Source: an uncultured Gemmata sp. (GTDB taxonomy: Bacteria; Planctomycetota; Planctomycetia; Gemmatales; Gemmataceae). Taken from it: 64,000 nucleotides of DNA. A model generated the notes under the pieces. The model searched no databases, was not told the DNA's origin, and worked only from the letters and a program-made list of their open reading frames with translations. Of the stretch, positions 1-8,906 are shown one piece after another (position 1 is the stretch's first letter; every line of letters begins with the position of its first letter). Location of the stretch: positions 496,001 through 560,000 of the forward strand of contig CALDUT010000001.1 of the NCBI GenBank assembly GCA_937924775.1, written 5' to 3'. Made by a program: the position numbers and the translations under genes.

Positions 1-1031
1 ACTACGGCGGCCGCGGGGCCGACAATGTCAGCTATTTCCGGGCGCTGGCCCGCATTGGTCGCGAAGGCACCGCGGTGCGTACCTTCTTTTCTGGCCATCT
101 GAGCATTGGGGCCTATCCCATTCAAACCTGGGGCAGCGACACCGCGAAAAAGAAATACCTGCCGGCTGCGGCTCGGGGGGAAAAGATCCTCGCGTTTGGC
201 CTCACCGAACCCGAGGCTGGCAGCAACCCTCGCGAGATGACCACCACCTACCAAAAGAAAGGCGACCGCTACATTCTCAACGGCGTCAAATACCTCATCT
301 CCAACGGCGGTATTGCCGACGCGATCATTGTTTTCGGCTATCCGGCGGAACACCTCAACGACCCGAACAAGCGGATGTCTGCCTTCATTCTCGATACCCA
401 CCAAAAAGGCTTCGAGAAAGAATCCTTTGCCCCCGAAGCGAAAATGGGCATGCCCACGTCGAACACCGCGATGTTCGAAATGCACGACTGCGAAGTTCCC
501 GAAGAAAACGTGCTCGCCACTGAAGGGGATGGCTTCCGCGTCGCCATGGGGACGCTGGTCAGCGGGCGGCTGAGCGTGGCCGCCGGGTGCCTGGGCGTGA
601 TCGAAGATTGCCTGGTCGAAGCTATGGAATACGCCAAGATGCGCTGGCAACATGGCAAAGAAATCGCCCGCCACCAATTGGTGCAAGAACACATCGCCAT
701 GATCGAGATGGATCGCGTCGCCAGCGAATCGTTGGTTTTCCGCGCTGCGGAGATGAAAGACCGGGCAGAAGCCAACCGCGGCGATAAGGACTTGGCTCGC
801 CAAGCGGACATCCTCGCCGCCCAGGCCAAATTCCTCGCCACCAACGCCGCGTGGGACGCGGCTGATCGCGCAGTGCAGGTCTTCGGGGGCAAAGGCTGGA
901 GTACCCTCTACCGCCCGGCGCGGCACCTCATGGATGTCCGCGTCTGCCGGATTTACGAAGGTACCGACGAAATTTTGAAGCTGAAGATCGCCTCTTCGGT
1001 TCTGGGCAAAGAGTGGGAAGCCTTCAGGTGA
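1..1031 (+). CDS. Acyl-CoA dehydrogenase, 5'-truncated by window edge
   Basis: The reading frame is open from base 3 to the stop at 1029-1031, so the N-terminus lies outside the window. The protein is a flavin-dependent acyl-CoA dehydrogenase that introduces the alpha-beta double bond into an acyl-CoA. Seen: the middle-domain signature FGLTEPEAGSNP, and near the C-terminus RIYEGTDEI, the family position of the catalytic glutamate in many members. A long four-helix C-terminal domain with QVFGGKGW is present. The chain length or branch specificity cannot be told. The next gene, 130 bp downstream on the same strand, is a crotonase, which fits a fatty-acid or branched acyl-CoA degradation pair. 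Confidence 0.93.
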   Translation, partial: YGGRGADNVSYFRALARIGREGTAVRTFFSGHLSIGAYPIQTWGSDTAKKKYLPAAARGEKILAFGLTEPEAGSNPREMTTTYQKKGDRYILNGVKYLISNGGIADAIIVFGYPAEHLNDPNKRMSAFILDTHQKGFEKESFAPEAKMGMPTSNTAMFEMHDCEVPEENVLATEGDGFRVAMGTLVSGRLSVAAGCLGVIEDCLVEAMEYAKMRWQHGKEIARHQLVQEHIAMIEMDRVASESLVFRAAEMKDRAEANRGDKDLARQADILAAQAKFLATNAAWDAADRAVQVFGGKGWSTLYRPARHLMDVRVCRIYEGTDEILKLKIASSVLGKEWEAFR

Positions 1032-1161
1032 TGGATCCGCGACCACCGGCTTTCAGCAATCTCCAGACCGATTCGAGGATCGCCGCCAATATCCCCGGAA
1101 TCCCTCTCAGAGCCGTTCACCTCGGCTTGATTTCCGACCAGTCCTCGGCGAACATGGCCTC

Positions 1162-2007
1162 ATGCTGTGGGAATCGGCTCATCTGCGCATTACAGCCGAA
1201 TATGGTATCGGCACGTTGTGGCTGGCGTTTCCCGGTGCGCCGGTGAACGCCCTAAATGCGTTGCGGCTGAAGGAACTGGACGCCGCAGTGGCTGCGCTGG
1301 AAGTCCATCCGTTTCTTCATGCTGTGGTGGTACGTTCGGCGAAACCCGCGGGTTTCTGTGCGGGATTGCACCCCAACGTGGCCGAAGTCACCGACCGGCT
1401 GGCGCTGGCGGCGTTGGGTCAGCGGGTATTGGCCCGGCTGGCTACACTACCGCTGGTCACAGTCGCGTGGGTGGAGGGTTCGTGTTGCGGTGCTGGTTTG
1501 GAGTTGGCGTTAGCATGCGACTACCGGCTGTGCGTAGCCACACCCACCACGCTCTTGGGTTTCCCCGAGGGTTTCACCTGCTTCGGCGGGGGGCCGCGGT
1601 TGCGGCGGTTGCTGGGCCGTCGCGCCGAAGAGTTACTCGCCACCGGTTGCACACTCTCGGGGCGGGAAGCTCGTGCCATCGGTTTGGTCGATCGGGCGTT
1701 CTGTGCCCGGCGGGCCAAAATCGAGCTGCGGACCTTCCTCGATGAACTCGAACGCCACCCGCGCTGCCCTGGGCGTAACGTCGACGAAAGCGGCTGGGTC
1801 GCCGAACGCCGGGCTTTCGCCCAACTGCCGTGGCCGCCGACCATCAACGAGGTGGCCCGCTGTCCGCCGCAACAGTGGGATGAGTTACTGGCCCGCGGGT
1901 TCATCACACCGCTTGAAGCCGAGACGTTACGACTGCGTCCCACCAACGTGCCGTCACCGTTGGCCGCGGCCGGCTCGCGAGCAACGCCGGTTCGCCATGC
2001 CGCGTGA
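1162..2007 (+). CDS. Enoyl-CoA hydratase/isomerase (crotonase) family protein
   Basis: A 281-residue crotonase-fold protein. The two oxyanion-hole segments are visible (AGFCAGLHPN, and CCGAGLELALACDYRL), and glutamates at the usual hydratase positions are kept (the E of GLELA and the E of GFPEG). The C-terminal third (about residues 190-281) is divergent and proline-rich and does not look like the standard trimerisation helices. Start chosen at the ATG at 1162 because the homologous region begins a few residues later; no strong ribosome-binding site is seen. Together with the preceding acyl-CoA dehydrogenase it suggests acyl-CoA breakdown; hydratase versus isomerase or another crotonase activity cannot be decided. 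Confidence 0.85.
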   Translation: MLWESAHLRITAEYGIGTLWLAFPGAPVNALNALRLKELDAAVAALEVHPFLHAVVVRSAKPAGFCAGLHPNVAEVTDRLALAALGQRVLARLATLPLVTVAWVEGSCCGAGLELALACDYRLCVATPTTLLGFPEGFTCFGGGPRLRRLLGRRAEELLATGCTLSGREARAIGLVDRAFCARRAKIELRTFLDELERHPRCPGRNVDESGWVAERRAFAQLPWPPTINEVARCPPQQWDELLARGFITPLEAETLRLRPTNVPSPLAAAGSRATPVRHAA

Positions 2008-2028
2008 TTCGGCCCTGTGATATGCCCT

Positions 2029-2754
2029 ATGAACCAGCCCACTCCGTCATCGCCGCAGCGACTTCCGGCTCGTAAACGAGCCCGGCTCATCAACGAGCGG
2101 CTCAAACCGCTTTATCCCGAATTTGAAGGGCTCAACTACGCCAACCGCTTCCAACTTTTGATCGCGGTCATTCTCTCGGCGCAATGCACCGATGCGCGGG
2201 TGAACCGAGTGACTCCGGCCCTGTTTGCCCGTTTCCCCACACCCGCCGACATTGCCACCTGCGACATTCACGAATTGGAACGATTGATTCAATCCACCGG
2301 TTACTACAAAACAAAAGCGAAGAACATCCGGGCCGCCTGTAACGAGATTGTCCATCGGTTCGGCGGGGAAGTGCCCGGCACGCTGGAAGAGCTGGTCACG
2401 CTCCCAGGCGTGGGGCGGAAAACGGCGAACGTCGTTCTCGGTTTGGGCTTCGATACACCGCGAATCACCGTCGATACACATGTCGGGCGGCTGTCGCGGC
2501 GGCTGGGCCTGACGCGGCACCGCAACCCGTTGAAGGTGGAGCAGGCGTTGGCGGCGATTGTTCCCCAGGAGGAATGGCTTCACTTTAGCAATCGCCTGAT
2601 TATGCACGGGCGGAAAGTCTGTTCGGCCCGCAAACCCCGCTGCGAGCAGTGCCCGCTGGCCGATCTGTGCCCAAAAATCGGCGTGACCAATACCGCGACT
2701 TCCCGACACAAGCGGAAGACGACGACCACACCGCGACCGCCGGAATCGGAGTGA
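2029..2754 (+). CDS. nth: Endonuclease III, DNA glycosylase/AP lyase
   Basis: Base-excision repair enzyme that removes oxidised pyrimidines and cuts the abasic site. Seen: the helix-hairpin-helix LPGVGRKTANVV with the catalytic lysine, the catalytic aspartate in ITVDTHVGRL, and the C-terminal iron-sulfur ligand pattern C-X6-C-X2-C-X5-C (from CSARKPRC to ADLC). The ATG at 2029 is preferred over an in-frame GTG at 2017; it gives 241 residues, with a basic tail after the cluster. It follows the crotonase gene by 21 bp and may be co-transcribed with it, without functional linkage. Confidence 0.96.
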   Translation: MNQPTPSSPQRLPARKRARLINERLKPLYPEFEGLNYANRFQLLIAVILSAQCTDARVNRVTPALFARFPTPADIATCDIHELERLIQSTGYYKTKAKNIRAACNEIVHRFGGEVPGTLEELVTLPGVGRKTANVVLGLGFDTPRITVDTHVGRLSRRLGLTRHRNPLKVEQALAAIVPQEEWLHFSNRLIMHGRKVCSARKPRCEQCPLADLCPKIGVTNTATSRHKRKTTTTPRPPESE

Positions 2755-2935
2755 GGCTTTCCGATCGACTCGGCATTTCCGGCGTGGGCAGCACACGGCC
2801 AGAGGCCCACGGTGCGTCATTTCTGCAACACCGTCATGGCGTCTACGTCGGTCTTGGCCACTGGTTGCTTCGCAGCCGGCACCAATTCGCTAATATAGCA
2901 AACATTCCCTATGGCGATGGACGGAGCAGCATCCT

Positions 2936-3589
2936 ATGCAAACCTCTCTACGTTCGATGGTATTGTTGGGCCTTGTGAGTGTGGCCGGAGTACGGGCTGC
3001 CGACACGCCCGCCCAGCCGCCTGAAGGATTCACCGCGCTATTCAACGGCATGAATCTCGAGGGCTGGAAAGCGACCGGTAAGGCAGACGTGTGGACCGTC
3101 GAAAACGGGGCGATCGTCTGCAAAGGGGGTGGCGGCGGATGGCTGCTGACGGAGAAAGAATACGGCGATTTCGAGTTCCGCTGCGAGTACCGTTGGGATA
3201 AAAAAGGTGGCAATAGCGGCGTAGCCCTGCGGGCACCGGAAAAAGGCGACCCCGCCTATGCGGGCATGGAGATTCAACTGATTGACGATGACGGCTGGCC
3301 CGGGAAACTGCTCGATTACCAGCACACCGGCTCGATTTACGATGTTCAGCCGGCCAAACCGGCGAAGAACAAACCCATCGGCGAGTGGAACACAGTACGG
3401 ATCATCTGCCGCGGCCGCAACGTGGTGGTGATTCACAACGATGTGGAACTGGTGAATGCCCACCTCGACGATTACAAAGCCAAGTTCGACAAACACCCCG
3501 GCCTGAAACGGGACAAAGGCCGTATCGGTTTCCAGAGCTACAACATCCGCGTCGATTTCCGCAACGTGTGGATCAAAGAACTGAAATAA
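2936..3589 (+). CDS. Exported DUF1080 (3-keto-disaccharide hydrolase-like) protein
   Basis: A 217-residue secreted beta-sandwich protein. A signal peptide is visible (MQTSLRSMVLLGLVSVAG, cleavage near VRAAD), followed by GFTALFNGMNLEGWK, the opening signature of the DUF1080 family, and further typical motifs (DFEFRCEYRW, NSGVALRAP, YDVQPAKP, GEWNTVRI). Family members are concanavalin-like and abundant in Planctomycetota; some are annotated as 3-keto-disaccharide or glycoside hydrolases. A substrate cannot be assigned. The single-domain architecture covers the whole mature protein. hisI begins 20 bp downstream, so the two are probably on one transcript. Confidence 0.9.
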   Translation: MQTSLRSMVLLGLVSVAGVRAADTPAQPPEGFTALFNGMNLEGWKATGKADVWTVENGAIVCKGGGGGWLLTEKEYGDFEFRCEYRWDKKGGNSGVALRAPEKGDPAYAGMEIQLIDDDGWPGKLLDYQHTGSIYDVQPAKPAKNKPIGEWNTVRIICRGRNVVVIHNDVELVNAHLDDYKAKFDKHPGLKRDKGRIGFQSYNIRVDFRNVWIKELK

Positions 3590-3609
3590 CAACCGTGTGA
3601 GAAGGACCG

Positions 3610-3981
3610 ATGCTGAATTTCGACAAAGGCGGCGGGTTAATACCTGCGATCGCCCAAGATGCCGACAGCGGCGAAGTGTTGATGCTGGCGTGGATGAACC
3701 GCGAAGCCTTCGAAGAAACGGTGCGCACCGGCCGGGCCGTTTACTTCAGCCGCAGCCGCAACAAGCTGTGGCGCAAAGGCGAAGAGAGCGGCCATGTGCA
3801 GGAAGTCCGCGGTATCTACATCGACTGCGACGCGGACACGGTTCTTCTGAAAGTGAAGCAAATCGGTGAGGCCGCGTGCCACGAAGGCTATAAGAGTTGC
3901 TTCTTCCGCCAACTGGCCGACGGTGAACTGCGGATCATCGCCGAACGCATCTTCGACCCGCAAACCGTTTACAAGAAGTAG
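3610..3981 (+). CDS. hisI: Phosphoribosyl-AMP cyclohydrolase
   Basis: Third step of histidine biosynthesis: opens the purine ring of phosphoribosyl-AMP. Seen: MLAWMNREA near the N-terminus, [16 protein letters not shown], the metal-binding DCDADT, and [14 protein letters not shown] with the conserved cysteines. At 123 residues it is the monofunctional enzyme, without a fused HisE pyrophosphohydrolase. AAGGA lies just upstream of the ATG. No other his gene is in the window, so the pathway is dispersed; its partner upstream is a DUF1080 gene. Confidence 0.96.
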   Translation: MLNFDKGGGLIPAIAQDADSGEVLMLAWMNREAFEETVRTGRAVYFSRSRNKLWRKGEESGHVQEVRGIYIDCDADTVLLKVKQIGEAACHEGYKSCFFRQLADGELRIIAERIFDPQTVYKK

Positions 3982-4136
3982 AGGTCTGGCTCTGGTTGTC
4001 AACCCCGGGACAAGTGAGGACCGCAGCCGGGGCCGCCCGGCACGACTGTGAAAAGCACTGCGGCCTTTCCCCCGTGGATTGCTACGGGGAAAAACGTCAG
4101 CCAAAACGCACGCTTTGGCACCGAAGCGACGCCCGA

Positions 4137-5708
4137 TCACTTCCGGGGCAGGAGTTCTGGCAGATTCGCGATCCGCACCGCGGTAACGGCCATCACCTGA
4201 GCCCCTTGGATCAGATTCGGTTCTTTGGCTTTGTCGAACGTGTCGGTTTGGGTGTGGTGGGTGAGCCGGTACTCGTCCATCTCTTGCCGGCAGGCAAAGC
4301 CCGGCACTCCCACGGCCTCGAAGGGCAGGTGGTCGGTTCCGCCTAAGCGGCCCAAATCTAGCCCGCGCCAGCCATCGAGCGACTTGAGCGATTCCAACTG
4401 CGGTTCCAGATACGGCAGGAGCGTTTTCCGCCCTTGCAGCCCAAAGCCCATCACCTTGCCGGTACCGGTATCGTGGATCAGAGCTACCGCGTGCTTCGGC
4501 AGATCTGCCTTATACTTCTCGACATATTTCCGCGACCCCCACAGCCCTTGCTCCTCACCGCTGAATAAGCAGAAGCGGATGGTGCGTTTGGGTCGTTGCC
4601 CTTCGCGGGCGAGTTTGGCAACGACCCGGGCCGTTTCGAGGACCACGCAACTACCGGTACCGTTGTCAGTGGTGCCGCTGGCCAATTCCCACGAATCGAG
4701 GTGGGCCCCGACGACGACGATTTCCTCCGGTTTCTCCCGACCACGGACTTCCCCGATAGTATTGTAAACCGTGATCGGGCCTGGAATGAACGTGTTGGTG
4801 ATTTCCACTTCCACGCGGGTCGGCTCGTTGTCCCGCGCGGCCAACCGGTAGAGCAATGCGTAGTGTTCATGAGCCATGAAAACGCGGGCGATGCCTTGTT
4901 CGGCGGCAGCACGATCGCTGCCCCAGCTGCCGGTGGTGACGAGCAGACCATGCGGTTTGCCAGCGTCGCTCACTTCGCATGCGGCTCCTTCCTCTTTGAG
5001 AAACGCCAGCACATCGCGGATAAACGCGCTGCCAGGTTGCCGGTGTTCGTCGAACCAGGAACCAACGCTTGACTCCGCGGAGGTGTCCTTCTGCGGTTCA
5101 CGGGGAGGAGCAGCGTCCTTCTTCGGTTCGTCTTTGGTTTTGGGCTGGGCGGTGGGATCGAGAATGGGGGCGACGCGGGCCGGCGGTTGCAACAGCACCA
5201 CGGCGTTTTTGAGATGGCCCTTATAGGCTTGCAATTCGGCTTTATTGCGTGCTTTGAGCAGCACCACATCGCCGGTGATGCGGCCGTTGGTGCCGGGGGA
5301 CCAACCGCGCGACGCGATCAGCAAGGTACGGCCGGTATTCGGCTCCACCAACTTCATCTCCGCTTTACCGCGTTCCCAGCCATAGGGAATTTCCCACGGT
5401 TCGAGGCGGACGTTCTCCAAGCCGTAGTCTTTCATCCGCTGCGCGGTCCATTTGTTGGCTTTTTCCAAATTGGCCGAGCCGGTGAGGCGGGCGCCGATAC
5501 GATCAGAAAGGTATTCAAGATTCTGCATGATCTCGGAACGAGTGCGGATTTCGGCGATCAGCCAACGGTCGATCTCGGTGGCCGAGTAGCGGGGTACCGG
5601 GGCGATTTCCCGGGCCGGCGCGGCGATCGGGTGAGCGACCCACCCACAGAGCCCCGCTAACAGCATCGGCCCAACAACACAACGCACAACCAACAGTCGC
5701 GGCAGCAT
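4137..5708 (-). CDS. Exported M28-family zinc metallopeptidase with PA-like insert
   Basis: Predicted 523-residue secreted aminopeptidase or carboxypeptidase-like enzyme. Signal peptide at the N-terminus (MLPRLLVVRCVVG onward), then a region resembling a protease-associated insert (about residues 110-160), then the M28 catalytic domain. Candidate zinc ligands and catalytic residues: VVGAHLDSW (His, Asp), TTDNGTG (bridging Asp), FSGEEQGLWG (Glu pair), the Asp of LIHDTGTG, and the His of LTHHTQTDT. A Gln/Lys/Pro-rich linker with DEPKKDAAPP interrupts the middle. The ATG at 5708 is chosen because it starts the signal peptide and has GGAG upstream; the open frame continuing to 6407 is non-coding antisense. 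Divergent from the lipoprotein gene at 5977. Confidence 0.92.
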   Translation of the reverse strand: MLPRLLVVRCVVGPMLLAGLCGWVAHPIAAPAREIAPVPRYSATEIDRWLIAEIRTRSEIMQNLEYLSDRIGARLTGSANLEKANKWTAQRMKDYGLENVRLEPWEIPYGWERGKAEMKLVEPNTGRTLLIASRGWSPGTNGRITGDVVLLKARNKAELQAYKGHLKNAVVLLQPPARVAPILDPTAQPKTKDEPKKDAAPPREPQKDTSAESSVGSWFDEHRQPGSAFIRDVLAFLKEEGAACEVSDAGKPHGLLVTTGSWGSDRAAAEQGIARVFMAHEHYALLYRLAARDNEPTRVEVEITNTFIPGPITVYNTIGEVRGREKPEEIVVVGAHLDSWELASGTTDNGTGSCVVLETARVVAKLAREGQRPKRTIRFCLFSGEEQGLWGSRKYVEKYKADLPKHAVALIHDTGTGKVMGFGLQGRKTLLPYLEPQLESLKSLDGWRGLDLGRLGGTDHLPFEAVGVPGFACRQEMDEYRLTHHTQTDTFDKAKEPNLIQGAQVMAVTAVRIANLPELLPRK

Positions 5709-5976
5709 GGTGAAAGGAACTCCGCAGGTGAGCGAAACGACGAAAAATGGGCAGGCGAGGTTATTGTGCCCATAAAAAGCGACAGAAACAATGGGGTACT
5801 GCCACAAAGAATCGAAGTCGGAAGCATTTCGGAATGCTACTTTCTGCTGCGAACCTAGGACGTTGAGCACCACAGACGCCAGGGCCAGGGCCGAAGCGAC
5901 TTGGCGCAAGGCGGGCAGGTGGTTATGAGAACTCCCGTCGCGTGCGCAGGACGCGGCGGAGGTTTGAGGGTTTCGG

Positions 5977-6990
5977 ATGCCCGCTCGTCGGTTGTTGGCG
6001 GTCTGTTGCGCTGTTGCGGCACTCCCGGTTTCGGCGTGCTTGCAGGTCCACGCGACGACGCAATCCCGCGAAGAAACAGCTTCACGGCCGCGGACGATTC
6101 CGTCGGCCAAGGTGGAATCCCCGTCGCCCAGTGGCTTTGCGGTTCTGCCGCGTGTACCGGGGGCGGTGGTGCGTGAGAAAACTCTTCCACCATCCCGCGA
6201 CGTGAGCCTTGCTCCGAAACCGGATACCACCATGGCATCGAAACCGGCGTCCGTCGCGCCAGTTGCTCCTTTGGGAAGTGAAACCCCGGGATTGTTCCCC
6301 GTGGGCATGTTGCCCCCGGTCAGTACGCCACCAGAAGTGCCGTTGGTCGCCGCGGTGCGAGCGTATGTGGAGGGGCGACCCGAGAAAGCCATCGAAATTC
6401 TCCGCACCCTCGAGAAACCTAATCAAGAGTTCGTTCTGGCGCTGTTACCGGTAATGGCCCGCGGGGCGACGGCCGATCTCCAGTACGATCCGGCGACAAC
6501 GAGCGTTTTGGTCGATCAATTAGAAAGTGTGATGACGCGGCTGGTACCGCAAGCCGCCTTACGCATTGACAAGCTCGGTTTCTGCCGCGACGTCTTTGGT
6601 TTTGGCCGCTACATCCCGAGGCCGGAAAATGAACCGTTCAAGCCCAATGAACGGGCCAATTTGTATCTGGAGCTGAAAAATCTGGGCAGCCGCCCGTCGG
6701 ATCGCGAATTCATAACACATGTCCACGCGGCGGTGGAAATTCGCGACGCCCACAATCGCGTGGTGGAGCAGTTCGCGCCGCCGCCGGCCGAACCGAACAC
6801 ACGCGTACCGGTGGTGCGTTTCGATCGCCGCCTGGTCACACACACCCCTCTGCACGATTTCCATGTGCTTTACAGCTTCACCACGCCCCGGACCCCGGGG
6901 GTGTACACTATCACCATCGAACTGCGGGATGCCGCCACCGGCCGCACGGTGAAATCAGTCCCGTTGCAGTTCTACGTCGCCGGGTCGTGA
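5977..6990 (+). CDS. Predicted lipoprotein of unknown function
   Basis: A 337-residue protein not recognised beyond planctomycete-type exported proteins. MPARRLLAVCCAVAALPVSAC is a short signal with a lipobox-like VSAC, so lipid attachment at Cys21 is likely. Residues about 30-110 are a Pro/Ser/Ala-rich low-complexity linker. The rest contains a helical segment (VRAYVEGRPEKAIEILRTLE) and a C-terminal beta-rich domain (NLYLELKNLG ... YTITIELRDAATG), which looks like an immunoglobulin-like fold (inference). AGGG precedes the ATG. It is divergently transcribed from the M28 peptidase, with about 270 bp between them. Confidence 0.75.
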   Translation: MPARRLLAVCCAVAALPVSACLQVHATTQSREETASRPRTIPSAKVESPSPSGFAVLPRVPGAVVREKTLPPSRDVSLAPKPDTTMASKPASVAPVAPLGSETPGLFPVGMLPPVSTPPEVPLVAAVRAYVEGRPEKAIEILRTLEKPNQEFVLALLPVMARGATADLQYDPATTSVLVDQLESVMTRLVPQAALRIDKLGFCRDVFGFGRYIPRPENEPFKPNERANLYLELKNLGSRPSDREFITHVHAAVEIRDAHNRVVEQFAPPPAEPNTRVPVVRFDRRLVTHTPLHDFHVLYSFTTPRTPGVYTITIELRDAATGRTVKSVPLQFYVAGS

Positions 6991-7082
6991 AATGGCCGGC
7001 GGCCCAGCCGCTGCGAACGTTTCTCTGTAATCTGTATCCCGTATGGTCTGGGACCGCGGTTTTTTGAGCGAGATAGTGAACG

Positions 7083-7760
7083 ATGGCACAAATTTATTTT
7101 CATGCTGGAACGGTCACGCGCGAAGAACGAGCCAGGTTGCTCAAGCAAACCGGAGCGACTCTCTGGTTCACCGGTCTATCGGGTTCCGGCAAATCGACTT
7201 TGGCGATGGCCCTCGAACAGGTGCTGATTCAGCGCGGTCACGCCGCCTACACTCTGGATGGCGACAATATCCGCTTTGGGCTGAATGCCGCCCCGAAGAT
7301 TTTGGCCGAAACCCGCGGCTATAGTGAAGACATGGCCAAGCGCTTCGGCCTGGGGTTTTCGGCCGCCGATCGTGAAGAGAACATCCGCCGAATCAGCGAA
7401 GTGGCGAAGCTATTTGCCGATGCGGGGCTGTTCGCCTTGACCAGCTTCATCAGCCCCTACCGCAAAGACCGCGATGCAGCCCGCCGCATTCACGAACAGA
7501 ACAAAACCGGCCCCATTCCGTTCATCGAAATTTATGTGAACACTCCGATTGAGGTGTGCGAACAGCGCGACCCCAAAGGGCTTTACAAACAAGCCCGCGC
7601 AGCGGTGGCCGCCGGGAAAGGCATGGGCTTCACGGGTGTAGACGACCCTTACGAACCGCCACTGAATCCCGAAATCACCTTCGATGCCTCCCAACACACC
7701 ACCGCCGAGGGGGTGGAATTGGTGCTGAAGTACCTGCAAGAGCGGAAATTGTTGGGCTGA
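7083..7760 (+). CDS. cysC: Adenylylsulfate kinase (APS kinase)
   Basis: Phosphorylates adenosine 5'-phosphosulfate to PAPS using ATP. Seen: the P-loop GLSGSGKST at residues 31-39, [10 protein letters not shown] (the APS-binding region), [13 protein letters not shown], and the [14 protein letters not shown] and [12 protein letters not shown]-type segments (here [13 protein letters not shown]). The length of 225 residues is normal for a stand-alone CysC. No sulfurylase (cysD/N or sat) gene is adjacent, so it could serve assimilation or PAPS supply for sulfotransferases; planctomycetes encode many sulfate-related enzymes, but nothing here decides this. Confidence 0.95.
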   Translation: MAQIYFHAGTVTREERARLLKQTGATLWFTGLSGSGKSTLAMALEQVLIQRGHAAYTLDGDNIRFGLNAAPKILAETRGYSEDMAKRFGLGFSAADREENIRRISEVAKLFADAGLFALTSFISPYRKDRDAARRIHEQNKTGPIPFIEIYVNTPIEVCEQRDPKGLYKQARAAVAAGKGMGFTGVDDPYEPPLNPEITFDASQHTTAEGVELVLKYLQERKLLG

Positions 7761-8213
7761 TGCTCGCAGTCGATCAGCCGCGGACCGCTCTTGGGCGTTT
7801 GCCCAGTTCGTCGGGATCGTCAAACATCGGTCGCCCGCATGCTGGCCCACCCGTGAGGAAGAAACCGCAGAATCCGGTTATGTCGAGTGACCCGGTTGTA
7901 CGAGCACTGGCAGCTGGCGCGAATGCGCTGAGAAACCCGGCACACAAGGCCTGAGAATTTCTTTCTTGGCCGTTACACTCTGTTGACTTTTGCTATTTTT
8001 ACTATTCCACTGCATACGCCCTAGTCGGAGTATCCCGACGAGAACACAAAAAAACCGGTGATTTTCGCGCAACTGGGCTCAAGGGCGTTCTTGAATGTCT
8101 TTCGGAGTCAACGTAGAGTTGTCGCGGATGAATTTGCGGCGTCGATCCTTCGCCTGTGTGTTGTTCGCGACAACGCCGCCTGCTGTCCTCCCAACCGGAT
8201 CCTCGGATTGACC
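7761..8213. other. Intergenic region downstream of cysC
   Basis: No convincing gene. The stretch 7960-8060 is clearly AT-richer than the surroundings, with pyrimidine runs and a TTGACT hexamer at about 7982-7987, but no well-placed -10 hexamer. It probably holds the promoter of the gene starting at 8214. An in-frame upstream extension of that gene begins at 8058, but the extra residues do not look like a conserved domain. Confidence 0.4.
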
Positions 8214-8906
8214 ATGCCGGCTTCCAAACCTCCTGCCACCGCCGAACACCCGACCGAAGGGTTTCACTCGCTGGTGCTGCCCGCGGCCCCGCAACGGCCG
8301 ATGCGCCTGTACTTACCAACGGATTATCAGCCGAAGTACGCTTATCCGGTCGTTGTTCTGTTGCATGCTGAGGGTTCCAGTGAAGCGGCTGCGATGCGGT
8401 GGATTCCCCGCTTGAGCCGGCGCAATTACCTGGCGGTGTGTGTCCGCGGTCCGGTATCCCTGGGAAGGGGGTTTGATGGTTGTCCGGTGTTTGGGTGGCC
8501 GCGGAAGGCCGATGCTCTGATCGCGACTGCTTTACGGTCGGTCGCTGCCCAATACAGTGTTCGCCCCCAGGGGGTGTACTTGGTGGGAGTGGGCGAAGGC
8601 GGTGCAGCGGCCTATCGCTTTGCCCGGGCGTATCCGGACTTTGTCGCCGGGGTGGTAGCCGTCAATAGCCAACTGCCGGCGGTGCGTGGTCGGATGCCGT
8701 CCCTACGGCTTCTGATCGCTCACGGGTCCACCAACACTCGCTGGCCGCTGGCGGAAGCTCGCCGCGCCGCCCGCCGACTGGCCGCCGCCGGGGCCGAGGT
8801 CCACTTCCAACGCTATCCGACATCGCATCGTCTGCACCCGGACATGCTCCGCGACGCCAACCGCTGGATCATGTCCTACGTCACCGGCAAAGGTGAAACA
8901 GAGTAG
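8214..8906 (+). CDS. Alpha/beta-hydrolase fold protein, probable pseudo-esterase
   Basis: A 230-residue protein resembling phospholipase/carboxylesterase or dienelactone-hydrolase-type proteins: RLYLPTDYQPKYAYPVVVLLH, then VYLVGVGEGGAAAYRFA and LLIAHGSTNTRWPL. In active relatives the nucleophile elbow is G-x-S-x-G-G and the acid sits in HGxxDxxVP. Here the serine position is glycine (Gly127) and the aspartate position is asparagine (Asn174), while the histidine region (SHRLH, His205/His208) remains. It is therefore predicted to be non-hydrolytic, or to use other chemistry. Start taken at the ATG at 8214; an in-frame upstream start at 8058 is possible. The 3' end overlaps the convergent gene by 31 bp. 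Confidence 0.82.
   Translation: MPASKPPATAEHPTEGFHSLVLPAAPQRPMRLYLPTDYQPKYAYPVVVLLHAEGSSEAAAMRWIPRLSRRNYLAVCVRGPVSLGRGFDGCPVFGWPRKADALIATALRSVAAQYSVRPQGVYLVGVGEGGAAAYRFARAYPDFVAGVVAVNSQLPAVRGRMPSLRLLIAHGSTNTRWPLAEARRAARRLAAAGAEVHFQRYPTSHRLHPDMLRDANRWIMSYVTGKGETE

Noticed and set aside
5709-6407. N-terminal extension of the M28 peptidase by 233 codons
   Set aside because: It overlaps the divergent lipoprotein gene and would put the signal peptide inside the protein.
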